Positions 38,100 to 49,894 of a stretch of DNA of 64,000 bases are shown one piece after another (within the stretch, counting starts at the first letter, position 1; every line of letters begins with the position of its first letter). The stretch comes from Farysia itapuensis (Eukaryota; Basidiomycota; Ustilaginomycetes; Ustilaginales; Ustilaginaceae), in NCBI GenBank assembly GCA_023212645.1, contig JALBYC010000015.1:124001-188000 (forward strand), read 5' to 3'. The notes below the pieces were generated by a model, which was not told where the DNA came from, did not search any database, and saw only the letters and a list, made by a program, of their open reading frames with translations. The translations under genes and the position numbers were made by a program.

Positions 38100-40679
38100 A
38101 TGAGCAGCTCTACGCTCAAGAAAGTGGTGCAGGACAGCAGCCAAAAGTTGGCTTTCTCACACTCAAGTCATCTTGCAAAGCCCAAACATGTCGCCGTTCA
38201 GCATCAGGGTGCAGGAAGCAAGGTAGTGGGCAACGCCAGTACGTCGGACCATGACACGAAGAATTCCCCAAAGTTGCCGACGTGGGGAAGTAAAAGAGCT
38301 GGTCAGGGTCGCTCAGAGAAGCGCTGGGGATCCGGCATCAACAGGGCGAAGAGATCATCCCTGTCTGCTGGGATCGCGCGCAAACAAACATTGACAGAGC
38401 TCGACACTCTTCACAGCATGTTAAACGATCTACAAGCCAAGACGCTTTCGCTCACCGAGAAGCTTAGAGTAATGCAAACTGGCGAGAGCAGTAGCTCGCA
38501 ACTCATACAACAGTGGGGGCCAGATAAACTCGCCCCGCCTGGCCCAGATGTCGAGGAACCTAGGTCAACAGAGAGCGCTCCAAGTGATTCAAAGCCGTCC
38601 TCTTCCTCCTCCTCCTCCTCCAATGAACAGGCTGCCGGTCTGACTTCGCTTTTGAACGGTAGCAACCTATTGACTCAGTCCAAGCTCAAGTTCCGCGATG
38701 GTCGTGGCAAAGTGTTGCCTAGCGTCAAGTTCACCCATGCTGTAGATCCAGAGAAACGCTTCCATGAGTCCATCACTGGCTCCATCACCAGCACGCAGAT
38801 ACCCATCGACATTGTCGCCCCAAACCGCAAAATGGAGGTAGCCACTCTCGCACACGGCCTCGACCGTGTGCTCTTCAACCCGGGAGTGAACTGGCTTCGC
38901 GATCCACGCTCTGGCATCTACAACTTTGACCCGCGCCTGCGCAACATCCTCGACGTCGATCTGTTTGATTACTCCGCACTTCCACCTTACATTACGTCGA
39001 GCAAGGATCCAGCTCTGGCCAACTTGACCAAACAGCACGGTAAAAAGTTTTGCGGAAGTACGAGTTCTATGACTGCGGTGCTGAGTCAGTGCTACTTCCT
39101 CATCTCGGGCGGACGCGATCCGGATACGACTGGCTTTTCCAGCGCCTTTGACAAATTTGCCAGCGGATTCAGTATGGGTGCCAAGCTGCCGGCCTCGATC
39201 CTACTGAATTGGAAAGATGGGCACTATGCAATTGATGCGGACAAGACTGCCAGTGGCGAGGCCGAGAACAGCAACTACGTCCTCACCTCTCTCGGTAAAA
39301 GCATGGAAAAAATGCTGACCAGTACACCGGAAGAGTACGCAAAGTACACGCGCGTCAACTCGTGGAAGCTGACGGAAGAGGAGAAGAACAAACCGGAAGC
39401 CTACCACTATGCGAGCACGGGCAAGATGATGATGCGTTCCCAGCTCGACTGTCACGATGACCGACTACCACGCAAGACGTTTGATCTCAAGACAAGGGCC
39501 TCGATTGGTATCCGAAACGACCGCGCCAACTACGTCGAGGGCTCGGGCTACCAGATCCGACGTGCCACGGGCGTGCTCGAATCCTTTGAACGTGAGTACT
39601 ACGACATGGTGCGCGCCGCGTTCCTCAAGTACAACTTCCAAGCGCGCATCGGACACATGGACGGTATCATGGTAGCCTACCATACCACCTCGACCATTTT
39701 TGGCTTCCAGTATATTTCGGTGGAAGAGATGAACGAGCGACTGTTTGGCTCGCAGGAAATGGCAGACCAGGCCTTTAAGCTGAGTCTCGGCATGATGGAG
39801 TACCTACTGGAAGCGGCAAGCTCCATGTTCCCCGAACAGACGCTCAAAATCACCATCGACGGTAAAGGAACCCGCAATACACCTACCTCGCTCTTTGTAG
39901 AGCCTGCCGAACCCGAAGCGGACAAAGGCACGAGTCCAGCCCCGGCCGAGTCCAGCTCTGCCCAACTTGCATCAGAGACTGAGAACACGGACAAAAAACC
40001 TCCCAAGCGCAAAATTGTCCAACTGGACGTCACCGTGGACCGCTACCTCGACGGCAATCTCGTACGTGGGCCAGTCGACTTTGCCGTCCTGCCCGGTCGA
40101 CGCATTGACTCAAACACTGACGATGAGATCGAACGCCGCTTACGCCAAAGCCTGCCAGACGTGCGATGGGAACTTGATTTCAAAATCTCGCCACGCCCGG
40201 ATCTGAGCGAGGACAAGGTGCGCGAGAACCTGTCTGGGGTGCGAGAGAAGCAGTTGTCAATATCCTCTCTGATTTTGCCCAACGTGGACGCGTTGAACGA
40301 GCGAGAGCAGTATCGTATGCAGACACTGGCTGAAAATCCAGAGGCGCTGAAGCGGTTCCTCGAAGAGCGAGCTTCGGGCGCTGCTGCTGGCATGCCCCTC
40401 GCCCCCGGGCAAATCTCAGCCGACACTGTCAAAACACCTCCATCCTCGTCTTCCTCCGACCCTCCCGCCGCACCTGACGCGACGTCCAGCACTGCAACTC
40501 CAGCACCTTCGTCGTCAACGTCAGCCGCAGAAGCTCGCAGAAAACTCGTCGACTCCCGCTTCGTACGCATGCGCAACATGCGCACCGTCCGTCTCCGCGA
40601 ACTAGCCAAATTAGGCGCTAAAGACGCCAAACTCGCCCTCGCCAACGACCAACACATCCTCTACGAACGCCAATCCTAG
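38100..40679 (+). CDS. PET127: Mitochondrial RNA-processing protein Pet127
   Basis: The frame opens upstream at a TTG; the first ATG, 38100, gives 859 residues beginning MSSSTLKKVVQDSSQKLAFS, basic and Ser-rich as expected for mitochondrial import. The conserved Pet127 core occupies ~220-600, with ALPPYITSSKDPAL, KKFCGSTSSMTAVLSQCYFL, DCHDDRLPRKTFDLKTRAS and GHMDGIMVAYHTTSTIFGF. Acidic and Lys residues in DCHDDRLP...FDLKTRA fit the PD-(D/E)xK nuclease-like fold proposed for the family. In yeast Pet127 is an inner-membrane-associated factor required for 5' trimming of mitochondrial mRNAs and rRNA. The C-terminal ~120 residues are Ser/Ala/Pro-rich and end in a basic segment (RKLVDSRFVRMRNMRTVRLR). 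Confidence 0.9.
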   Translation: MSSSTLKKVVQDSSQKLAFSHSSHLAKPKHVAVQHQGAGSKVVGNASTSDHDTKNSPKLPTWGSKRAGQGRSEKRWGSGINRAKRSSLSAGIARKQTLTELDTLHSMLNDLQAKTLSLTEKLRVMQTGESSSSQLIQQWGPDKLAPPGPDVEEPRSTESAPSDSKPSSSSSSSSNEQAAGLTSLLNGSNLLTQSKLKFRDGRGKVLPSVKFTHAVDPEKRFHESITGSITSTQIPIDIVAPNRKMEVATLAHGLDRVLFNPGVNWLRDPRSGIYNFDPRLRNILDVDLFDYSALPPYITSSKDPALANLTKQHGKKFCGSTSSMTAVLSQCYFLISGGRDPDTTGFSSAFDKFASGFSMGAKLPASILLNWKDGHYAIDADKTASGEAENSNYVLTSLGKSMEKMLTSTPEEYAKYTRVNSWKLTEEEKNKPEAYHYASTGKMMMRSQLDCHDDRLPRKTFDLKTRASIGIRNDRANYVEGSGYQIRRATGVLESFEREYYDMVRAAFLKYNFQARIGHMDGIMVAYHTTSTIFGFQYISVEEMNERLFGSQEMADQAFKLSLGMMEYLLEAASSMFPEQTLKITIDGKGTRNTPTSLFVEPAEPEADKGTSPAPAESSSAQLASETENTDKKPPKRKIVQLDVTVDRYLDGNLVRGPVDFAVLPGRRIDSNTDDEIERRLRQSLPDVRWELDFKISPRPDLSEDKVRENLSGVREKQLSISSLILPNVDALNEREQYRMQTLAENPEALKRFLEERASGAAAGMPLAPGQISADTVKTPPSSSSSDPPAAPDATSSTATPAPSSSTSAAEARRKLVDSRFVRMRNMRTVRLRELAKLGAKDAKLALANDQHILYERQS

Positions 40680-41119
40680 CACCCCCCCACCCCACTAGAA
40701 TCAAAAGCATGGCTCTCACAGCATTCATCGCCAACGTCGCACGCTCTTCAAGCCCACATCTTCAAGCTCTGTCCACACAGGGACGAAAAAGGTTGCACGG
40801 AAAAGAGTCTTTGTGTATTTTTTGAGCTAAGCGCAGACAGCGCCTTGTGAGTATATGGATTACAAGAACGACGACGTTGAGAAAAAACATAAAGTCAAGT
40901 CGAGGTTGGTTGGGAAAGAGTTGATGAGTGGGGAGCAGAATCCGCCACAAACATTATCTTTCACTGATGACCGTTGGTGTCGATGCAGAAAACAGTTTTG
41001 CAGAGAGGTGTTGGGGTGGGGAAAAGGTCGGGGACGACGGGAGCTACAACGGCCGGAATAGCAAGGCCGTCCTCATGCTGATAAGATGTTGAAAGATGGG
41101 GGGTTGGGGAAGAGATCGT
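40680..41119. other. Convergent 3' flanks of PET127 and the eL6 gene
   Basis: A 440-bp spacer between facing stop codons. It begins with a C-rich run (CACCCCCCCACCCC). Only short frames without similarity occur. It should contain both 3' untranslated regions. Confidence 0.45.
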
Positions 41120-41821
41120 TTAGAACTTGAGGGCATGGGGCCTGTCACCCTTGGAGAGAGAGAAGGAGGCTGCGAGGTACTTGGCCATGGTGGGGCCAGC
41201 CTTCTTGACGGCGGCAATGACGCTCTTGTCAAGGGCCTTCTGGTCAGCCACCTTGGACTCGGGGTGCGACTTCTTCTCAGACGACTCGGAGAAGAAAGCG
41301 GCCTCGGCCTTGTTCTTGGCGGCCTTCTCCTTCTTGAAGTAGGCGTCGTTGAGCTTCTCGTCAACCTTGACGTCGGCAATGTCGAGCTTGGTCGAGGTGG
41401 CGATAACGTAGGCCTGGTTGACACGTCGGATGGGAACACCGTTGACCTTAAAGGGACCAGTGACGAGCAAGAGACCAGAGTCGAGCTGCTTCAGGAAGAC
41501 GACACGCTTGCCACGGAATCGGCCGGCAAGCAGGATCAAAACGGAGCCGGGCTCGATGCCAGACTTGAGCTTGGTCTGCTTGTTGACCTTGCGGTTAGCC
41601 TTGGGCTGACGAACATCCTCTGAAGGGTAGAAGCGGGGTGCCTTGGTGGTAGGCACGAGACGCTTGCCGCCCTTGACAGTGACTTCCTTGTAGGCAGGAG
41701 TCTCCTCCTCCTGCTTGGGTGCACCCTGACGCTTGGTGAACTTGTAGCCGCCCTTCTTCTGGAAGGCGGTGGTTCGGCTGCGTCGGGCCACGCTGGGGAT
41801 GGGCTTGATGCTTCGGGCCAT
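41120..41821 (-). CDS. RPL6: 60S ribosomal protein eL6
   Basis: 233 residues from an ATG at 41819-41821, uninterrupted. The core is highly conserved: APRFYPSEDV, GSVLILLAGRFRGKRVVFLK, LLLVTGPFKVNGVPIRRVNQ, YVIATSTKLDI and the C-terminal YLAASFSLSKGDRPHALKF. eL6 is a large-subunit protein that contacts 25S rRNA expansion segments. It has an N-terminal extension of ~60 residues compared with yeast Rpl6, closer to animal and other basidiomycete versions. The restricted codon choice (AAG, CTC/TTG, GTC) indicates high expression. A leader intron is predicted upstream. Confidence 0.97.
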   Translation of the reverse strand: MARSIKPIPSVARRSRTTAFQKKGGYKFTKRQGAPKQEEETPAYKEVTVKGGKRLVPTTKAPRFYPSEDVRQPKANRKVNKQTKLKSGIEPGSVLILLAGRFRGKRVVFLKQLDSGLLLVTGPFKVNGVPIRRVNQAYVIATSTKLDIADVKVDEKLNDAYFKKEKAAKNKAEAAFFSESSEKKSHPESKVADQKALDKSVIAAVKKAGPTMAKYLAASFSLSKGDRPHALKF

Positions 41822-41836
41822 TGTGTTGGTAGTGTG

Positions 41837-42120
41837 CTGTGAGAAGATAGGTGTAATGTCAGTTTCTTGTTCGTGCGTATATAAAGTCCAGCCAGCGAGC
41901 GTCTAGCCCCAGTAGCTGCGATCTGGAGCACCTTCCACAAATAGCTGCTGATGTGATCTACAGACCGCGGTGATGGTAGATTCTCCCGCGTACTGCTCCA
42001 ACTTTTGCTGGTGTTTTGGTCTGTCGGGTCGGACGATAGCGATATGCAGCAATGCGGCGATGTGTGTACGAGATACTGGGGCAGTGTTGACGCTGCTGAC
42101 GGGCGATGTGTGGCACTTAC
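41837..42120 (-). other. Predicted 5' untranslated-region intron of the eL6 gene
   Basis: On the minus strand a GTAAGTGCC donor at 42120 and a CTTCTCACAG acceptor ending at 41837 bracket 284 bp. The acceptor lies 15 bases before the ATG (CACACTACCAACACAATG). No in-frame ATG was found just upstream of the donor, so the exon before it is probably non-coding. Leader introns are common in fungal ribosomal protein genes. Confidence 0.6.
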
Positions 42121-43833
<1,713 letters not shown>

Positions 43834-43903
43834 AACTTGCTTCTCTCTCGCACATTTCTGAATGCCATAACTGCATAGCTGTGCTTTAATAGGGTGGAAG
43901 TGC

Positions 43904-45106
43904 TTAGTTGAGTCTGCGGATGTCAGCGCTGAGTTTTTCACCGAGCAGGAGCTGACGCATTACTTTGCCGGTGCCGAGGCCGAGGGTGATGCCCCAGCAG
44001 CTGTGACCTGCGGCGATGTAGATGCCGGACTTTGCGTCGCCCGTGATGATGGGACTTGAAGGAGCAATGGGGAGGTAGCATGCCTGCTGACGTGTGATTT
44101 GCGCACCAGCGTTGACAGAGAGGTGTGTGGGGGAGAGACTTGCACACTGTTCGACCAGTCGAGCCGTCTGTGCACGGTCGTAGTCAACCTTCATCGCTGA
44201 GGCTGGTAGTGGCTCGTCGTCAGACCCGCCACAGGCGTAGACGGTTCCGTCGGCGCGACAGTAGATTTCAGGCGCGCCAGCGGCTTGACCCTTGCTCTTA
44301 CCGCTGCTGCTGCTGCCGCCGGGTGTGTAGTGCATGTCGGTAAAGAGACAGTGCGAGGTGGTTGGTTTGGGTGCCTGCACGACGATTGAGTGCGCGCGCG
44401 AGCCAGTGATTTGCATCGCTGCGCGCACGAAGCGAGGCAGTGTCGACGTTGCATTGGACGGCAGGAGGGTTTTGAGCAGCTGGCCAGTCCACGGCCCGGC
44501 AGCTACGACGATATCGTCCACGGGCATAGTCGTTTCCTGCTTGGTATCGATGTTCTGCACGACTAGAGCGCTGACACGGCCATGGTCGTTCAATTGGACT
44601 CGCTGCGCGCGTGTCGAGCACATGACCTTGACGGTGCCACTCGCTTCGGCCTGTGCAACTAGATGTTGGACCAGCGCCAGCGGAGTGACTTGCGCAGTAG
44701 TCCCACCACCACCCATACTAGACGCACTGGTGACATGCTTGCCGTTCACCCACCCTTTCACCGCATCCGGACACTTGGCCTTTGTCTTGGCATCGTCAAA
44801 ATGCAGCGAGAGCGTGTCGACAGTGCGATACCCCCACTTGGCTGCACCATTGTCCGACTCGGCCAGCTCTCGGTGCAGTCGGTAGCTCAGCTCGCCCAAA
44901 TCGGCCGTATCTGCTCCATGCCAGTCCTGCGCCAGAAATCCGCCGCTCTTGCCGCTAGACCCCGGAGCGACGGACGGCGCTTCTTCGAACAAACTCACTC
45001 GCGTCCCCGTCGGCAAACCTCTGGACAAGTAGTACGCGGTGGAAGCACCGATAATACCGCCTCCAATAACAGCAATGTGCCGCGATGGCGAATCTTGCGC
45101 GCTCAT
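43904..45106 (-). CDS. TDA3: FAD-dependent oxidoreductase of the DAO family (Tda3-like)
   Basis: The frame opens upstream at TTG; the ATG at 45104-45106 gives 400 residues starting MSAQDSPSRHIAVIGGGIIG, with the Rossmann GxGxxG at 12-17 and the acidic strand end (SLFEEA). Further family elements are SSGKSGGFLAQDWHG, the substrate-side VVAAGPWTGQLLK and the C-terminal FAD contact SGIYIAAGHSCWGITLGLGTG. The order and AGHSCWGI block resemble yeast Tda3 and its fission yeast relative, DAO-family oxidoreductases linked to late-endosome/Golgi trafficking; the physiological substrate is unknown. The stop lies 70 bp from the convergent THI4 stop. Confidence 0.82.
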   Translation of the reverse strand: MSAQDSPSRHIAVIGGGIIGASTAYYLSRGLPTGTRVSLFEEAPSVAPGSSGKSGGFLAQDWHGADTADLGELSYRLHRELAESDNGAAKWGYRTVDTLSLHFDDAKTKAKCPDAVKGWVNGKHVTSASSMGGGGTTAQVTPLALVQHLVAQAEASGTVKVMCSTRAQRVQLNDHGRVSALVVQNIDTKQETTMPVDDIVVAAGPWTGQLLKTLLPSNATSTLPRFVRAAMQITGSRAHSIVVQAPKPTTSHCLFTDMHYTPGGSSSSGKSKGQAAGAPEIYCRADGTVYACGGSDDEPLPASAMKVDYDRAQTARLVEQCASLSPTHLSVNAGAQITRQQACYLPIAPSSPIITGDAKSGIYIAAGHSCWGITLGLGTGKVMRQLLLGEKLSADIRRLN

Positions 45107-45315
45107 GATAGATCGACTGAGACGAGTTGGCAGAATCTTGGGCCAAAGACAGGTGTTGTGATCGTCGGTGGCAAATTCTGCATTGCCGCTCAGAAGGTTG
45201 TGCGCCGAAGAGAAAAAAAATACCAAAGTGGAGGCATGTGTGCTTTTTGATTGAGGGTTGTCTTTTGTTTATGCTTTGCTATGATGAATGAATGCGTGAG
45301 GAGGTTGGGTGGTTT

Positions 45316-48300
45316 CTATCCGCCGCGCGATTGGGCGACAAAGGACTCGAGATACTTTTTGAACGGCTTCTGCTCCAGTGTCTTGAGTTTCTGGACGAAT
45401 TCTTGCGCGAGATGGTCGGGACAGTTGATGCTCGGGAAATAAACTTGAACAAGGTAGTTGATGGCTTCATCGCCTCGTTTCGAGTAGATGGTCTTTGCCA
45501 GAGTTGCAATCTCGCCGAGGACGATCTGGGCCTGAGCGTCGCGGAAGTCAAACGTGTCTTTGGCAGGAGCCTCGAAAATGAGACCGACCAGGGTTTCGTA
45601 GATGAAGCGGTCAAAGCCGGGCAGTGCTTTGGACCCAGCGCCGTTGGCAGCACCCTCTACGCCTCCCCATGCGCTGACCAAACGGTGAAGGATCGAGAAA
45701 GCAGTTCGCTGACAGGCCGTGTCCGAGTTGGTTGCGTAAAACACGATGCTCTGCAACAACGTCTCCAGCTGAGCCGAGTTCTTGTCCGACACAAACACTC
45801 CTTCCATACCGGACTGGACGAGGGAAGAGATGAGATTCATGTAGGCCCGCTGCAGCTCGGCTTTCTGCACCGCATCGTCCGTTCCCGCAACACTCTGGTT
45901 GAGAAAGTAAAAGATCCGCTCGACCAGCATCAGGAACATCTGGTCAACAATGGCGGTAACGCTGTCCTTGTACTTGTTGACCACGAGTGACAGGAAGTTG
46001 ACAAAGTCGACCAGTTCCTCGGCGCTGACCTCGTTGAGCAGAGCATCAATCAGTCCTGGGATGTAGGGGAGGATCGCCTTGCCGCACGTCGACACCATGC
46101 GTGCAAACGCGCTGCGCGACGACTCGCGGATAATGGAAAACTGGCTCATGGAGCCGAGACTCATCAGAATCTGTTCCGTGACAGCCTTGAACACGCTGAC
46201 CCACTGCGGCTCCGGCTGGGAGGTATTGGGGTTGATGTCCGGGAAGCCTTTGGAAAGACTGCTGAGGGCCAGCATGAGGTGATGCACTTGCAGAACCAGT
46301 CTCAGGTCGGAAGGATTCTGGCTATAGGACTGCAAAGCCTGACGCAGCTGCTCGATGGGCGAGTCAGCGATTGCTTTCAGCAACAGGACCTGATCGCTGG
46401 GGACATTGTTGAGCAGAGAGACCAAGATGCCGCAAGTTTCAAAGAGGTACAGCTGGCTGTCGAAAAAGCCTGCGGGTGCTGTGGCTTTGAGCAAAGGATC
46501 CTCGTCCGCCTCTACTTCTGGTAGTTCTGCCCGAACGACGAGCAAGTCTTGCAAACCTCCCAACAGACGCTGGATAAAGTCGACTGGAACGGCCGAGACC
46601 GAACGAAGTTCTCGAATAAAGCGGTACAGCAGGTAATTGGCCCGCTTTCGCACCCCAATCTTTTCGTGATGCACACCGCGCCAGTCCAAAAAGGGCGGGA
46701 GCGCGTCCGAAACGCATGCGCTTCGAGCGGCAAAAAAGTTCGAGTATCGCACCAGACATTCAAAGTACTGCAGCTGGACTGCTGGATGTGGGAAAGCAGA
46801 GACATTGGAGAGGACCAATTTCTGTACCATCTCGCCGAGATTGCTGAGCGGAAGACTGGCAAGGACATCGTTGGAATACTTGGGTTGGCGTCCCTTTGCT
46901 CCGCCTTGACTGTTTTGTACAAACATACTGGGCGATAGTCCGACTTTTGGTGCTGCAGTGGCGGTGGTCATCACATCGCCGTAGAAATGAATGACGTACA
47001 GAGCCAGTTCGATCTGCTGCCAGGAAAGGGGAGAGCTGGTGCCAGACGCGCTGGCTTCGAAAGAGGCGAAAGTCGACAGAACAAGCTGTGCAACCGTCGT
47101 CGAGAACAGATTCTCGTCAATGGTGGCTATAGCGCCAACAATGGTGAGCAAGTTTTTGCGCATATCCAAGAACTTTGCGTCGTCGTCATCTTCCTCGTCA
47201 TCTTCGTCATCGGCGGCTCCAAAGCTTGCAGCTGGCCACTCGGCGTCTTCATCGAACTTCATTTTCTGGAGTGCGACGCTGAGTAGATTGGACAGAAACT
47301 CAGCACGTGGCGGGTCAAGATCAACACCTCGACGGCGCGCCTTTTTGTATATGCCAAGAATCATGTTGATGCCAGAGAACATTTGCTCTGACGGGTCATC
47401 ATACTCGTCCGAGAGGAAACTGAGCACGAGTGGCAGTGTAGAGCTGAGTAGACGTTCGGCGGAAGTCTTGGTGGCATCCTCGGCAGCACTCTCTTCCAAA
47501 ATCTTTCCCATTTCGAGGATTAGGCCGTTTGTCAGGCGGGCCAGATGTTCGCGAAATTCAATGTTGGAGTCGCTGCTGTTGCTGTTGTCAATTGTACCGT
47601 TACTTTTGCTCATCTGTCCACTTCGGGTGCGGGCCTCTAGCGGAGTGATGACATCGGGCAGGTTGAGCGCTTGAGCTAGACTGAGCTTGTCGGCCGGTTT
47701 CATGCCCTTGCTGAGGATGCCGTGGAGTGCGTCCGCCGCCGCAGTCCTGATGGTTGGGATACTGTGATGCAGCTCGTTGAAGAGAAGTGACATCGTCTCG
47801 TTGGTGACAATCAGCGTAATGTCGATCCAGGAGACGTAGTCTTCCACAATCTTGGTAGCAGCCGACGTAAGTTCGACTGCACTAGCAAAGGTCATGGAGC
47901 GAAGACCGTCCTTTTGGGTTTGGCCAATGCCATTTGCACCTTGGCTGACGCGGCCAAAGGATTCTTCGACTACACGCCAGACCGACTCTGCAATATTGGC
48001 GGCGTGATTGGCTCTGATTTCGTCGCGAATGGCAGCGTCTCGCTGCAGGCGTTCTTTGGAGCGAACTGCGCGCAAAGTGACATCGGAGCCGAGTGAAACG
48101 GAAAGGTCGTGAAGAACGCGAAGCACAAGGTCGGCTGTGAACTGGTTGAGGGGTAGCTCGGTAGCAGAAGAGGAAGAGGAGGATGCTGATGGATGGGCGC
48201 GAATCATGGACAGGAGAGTGGGAAGCAGTGTAAAGGGCGGAGGCAGGTTGTACGTCTGCAGCAAGAGCACAGAGAGTACCTGTGCAAACTTGTTTTTGAG

Positions 48301-48651
48301 ATAGGGAACCGACTGATCGCCTGAGCCGGCGACGTACTCTGTCTGTATGTACTCGACCGCCGACTGTTGTAGGGAAGCGACGGCGGCAGCTGGGTTGTCT
48401 GACGACGCAATCTTGTTTTCGAGAAAGTCGTCTACAAGCATGAGACCAAACATGCGAGCGTTGTGGCTGTACTTTGGCTGCGTGCCATTGCTGCTGCGCG
48501 CTGACCAGACGGACCAGCCGACACTCCAGCTTTGCTCGGTGATGGACTTGAGGTGCTCGAGGAAGTGGAGTGCCTGTGCCTTGATATCTGGACCCGCATT
48601 GGCCAACGGATTCGAGGCGATCTCGACCGCCTGAATCAGCTGCTCTTCCAT
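45316..48651 (-). CDS. LOS1: Exportin-T (Los1/XPOT), nuclear tRNA exporter
   Basis: The ATG at 48649-48651 (MEEQLIQAVEIASNPLANAG) is preferred over an upstream in-frame start because it fits the family N-terminus; 1111 residues result. The N-terminal CRM1/importin-beta-like region includes QSVPYLKNKFAQVLSVLLLQTYN (about 105-130), the Xpo1-type repeat region, and HEAT repeats continue to the end (for example YLIPGLIDALLNEVSAEELVDF-like and FLSLVVNKYKDSVTAIVDQMF). Length matches exportin-T (yeast Los1 1100). It carries mature tRNA out of the nucleus with Ran-GTP. No intron is needed. An acidic stretch (DDEDDEEDDDDAKF) lies near 510-530. Confidence 0.9.
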   Translation of the reverse strand: MEEQLIQAVEIASNPLANAGPDIKAQALHFLEHLKSITEQSWSVGWSVWSARSSNGTQPKYSHNARMFGLMLVDDFLENKIASSDNPAAAVASLQQSAVEYIQTEYVAGSGDQSVPYLKNKFAQVLSVLLLQTYNLPPPFTLLPTLLSMIRAHPSASSSSSSATELPLNQFTADLVLRVLHDLSVSLGSDVTLRAVRSKERLQRDAAIRDEIRANHAANIAESVWRVVEESFGRVSQGANGIGQTQKDGLRSMTFASAVELTSAATKIVEDYVSWIDITLIVTNETMSLLFNELHHSIPTIRTAAADALHGILSKGMKPADKLSLAQALNLPDVITPLEARTRSGQMSKSNGTIDNSNSSDSNIEFREHLARLTNGLILEMGKILEESAAEDATKTSAERLLSSTLPLVLSFLSDEYDDPSEQMFSGINMILGIYKKARRRGVDLDPPRAEFLSNLLSVALQKMKFDEDAEWPAASFGAADDEDDEEDDDDAKFLDMRKNLLTIVGAIATIDENLFSTTVAQLVLSTFASFEASASGTSSPLSWQQIELALYVIHFYGDVMTTATAAPKVGLSPSMFVQNSQGGAKGRQPKYSNDVLASLPLSNLGEMVQKLVLSNVSAFPHPAVQLQYFECLVRYSNFFAARSACVSDALPPFLDWRGVHHEKIGVRKRANYLLYRFIRELRSVSAVPVDFIQRLLGGLQDLLVVRAELPEVEADEDPLLKATAPAGFFDSQLYLFETCGILVSLLNNVPSDQVLLLKAIADSPIEQLRQALQSYSQNPSDLRLVLQVHHLMLALSSLSKGFPDINPNTSQPEPQWVSVFKAVTEQILMSLGSMSQFSIIRESSRSAFARMVSTCGKAILPYIPGLIDALLNEVSAEELVDFVNFLSLVVNKYKDSVTAIVDQMFLMLVERIFYFLNQSVAGTDDAVQKAELQRAYMNLISSLVQSGMEGVFVSDKNSAQLETLLQSIVFYATNSDTACQRTAFSILHRLVSAWGGVEGAANGAGSKALPGFDRFIYETLVGLIFEAPAKDTFDFRDAQAQIVLGEIATLAKTIYSKRGDEAINYLVQVYFPSINCPDHLAQEFVQKLKTLEQKPFKKYLESFVAQSRGG

Positions 48652-49894
48652 CGTACGAGCAGGGAACGGTGCAAGGAGGAGGGGGCTATGTAGACATATG
48701 TACGGTTCTGGACGAGTCTGTGGCAGTGGAGCGAGGCAGAAGGTGTATGAGAGAAACACACACACCACCAATTTTTGCTGTTTGCGAAGAAATCAACTTG
48801 ACTGATCAAATTCGTGCGAGAAAAGATTTTGCATGATGTTAGATCAAAATCGTTCATGTGATCACCGATTTTAGGGCTACGTCGTGATTGCGATGGCAGG
48901 GCATGCAGAACGTGTCGAGATGCTGGGCAAACGGGATGGACGCCGATCTTGGGTGCTATACTGTGGCGCAGGATTTCCGTGGGCAAAGGAATGGCACGAT
49001 ACGATTGGTCTACCCCACAACGCGAAGCAAATCGTAGTGGCGGTGACGTGCAGCTGTTGCGCAAATGTCGGAAGCGGAATAAAAGCCAAAAATAAAACCC
49101 AAACCCAAAGACGGGCAAAAGGTCCGTGACGTTATTGTTTCGCCAAAGCACCAAAGACAAAAAGAGAGGGATCATGCGACTCACCCAACAAGATTGTGAG
49201 AGAGGAGCTGCGCATGCCGATCATAAAGAACATGGAGCGGAGTAGAAACGGTCCGCTCGGACATGCCCAATCCCGTTTGTCCCCCTGTTCGATGAGGATG
49301 CAGCAGCAGCGTCATGTGATGAGTCGCACTCTGGGGGCTGTGTCCAGGCGAGTCAGGGCCATGCCAATCTCGCGTTTGGGAGGCCAGGGTCTAAAAGAAG
49401 ACAGGTCGCCAATCCCAAGTCCGATTGGGGTTGCAAGCGTCGCGCGCGCGTTATGACTGAGCCATTTCCCAATTTCCCTGTTTCGCGACATTGCGAATCT
49501 CGGTGCGTGCCTGCAGCATTACATCTCGTGATATGACTCGAATAGGCATAAAAACGTGATCATGCACCCTGTCGTCGATCTGGATATTTGGGGCATAGAG
49601 CGAATGGAATAGAGTGTGTACGCTGGATGGATGCGGGCCTCGATTTGAATTGAAATTCAACGTTCCATCGCGTCTTTTCTGGTGGCATGCGCCTGGACCG
49701 CTTCCGACGAGTAGAAGCACGACTGCGACAAGTCACAGTGACTGCGCATGTTCACTGCAATCACGCGTTGGCAAGCTTTGGCTTCTTCTTGGCTCATTGG
49801 CAAGCCCCCTCTACACCACTCCTGACCACCATCCCTATTCGCTCCCTCCCCCCTGAAAGCTGCCTCGGTGGCTGCCCCCTGCCCTCCATCCGTC
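48652..49894. other. Long divergent promoter region between LOS1 and the HSF-domain gene
   Basis: 1243 bp between divergent start codons. Several short frames lack recognisable similarity. A pyrimidine-rich stretch at about 49800-49890 precedes the HSF-domain ATG, and a short CG run lies near 49440-49451. Long upstream regions are typical of fungal regulatory genes. No RNA gene or transposon remnant was recognised. Confidence 0.45.

Noticed and set aside
12043..41821. A possible ribosome-biogenesis gene cluster (MAK21, LAS1, FAF1, eL6)
   Set aside because: The genes are spread over 30 kb among unrelated genes and on both strands; ribosome genes are numerous enough for this to be chance.
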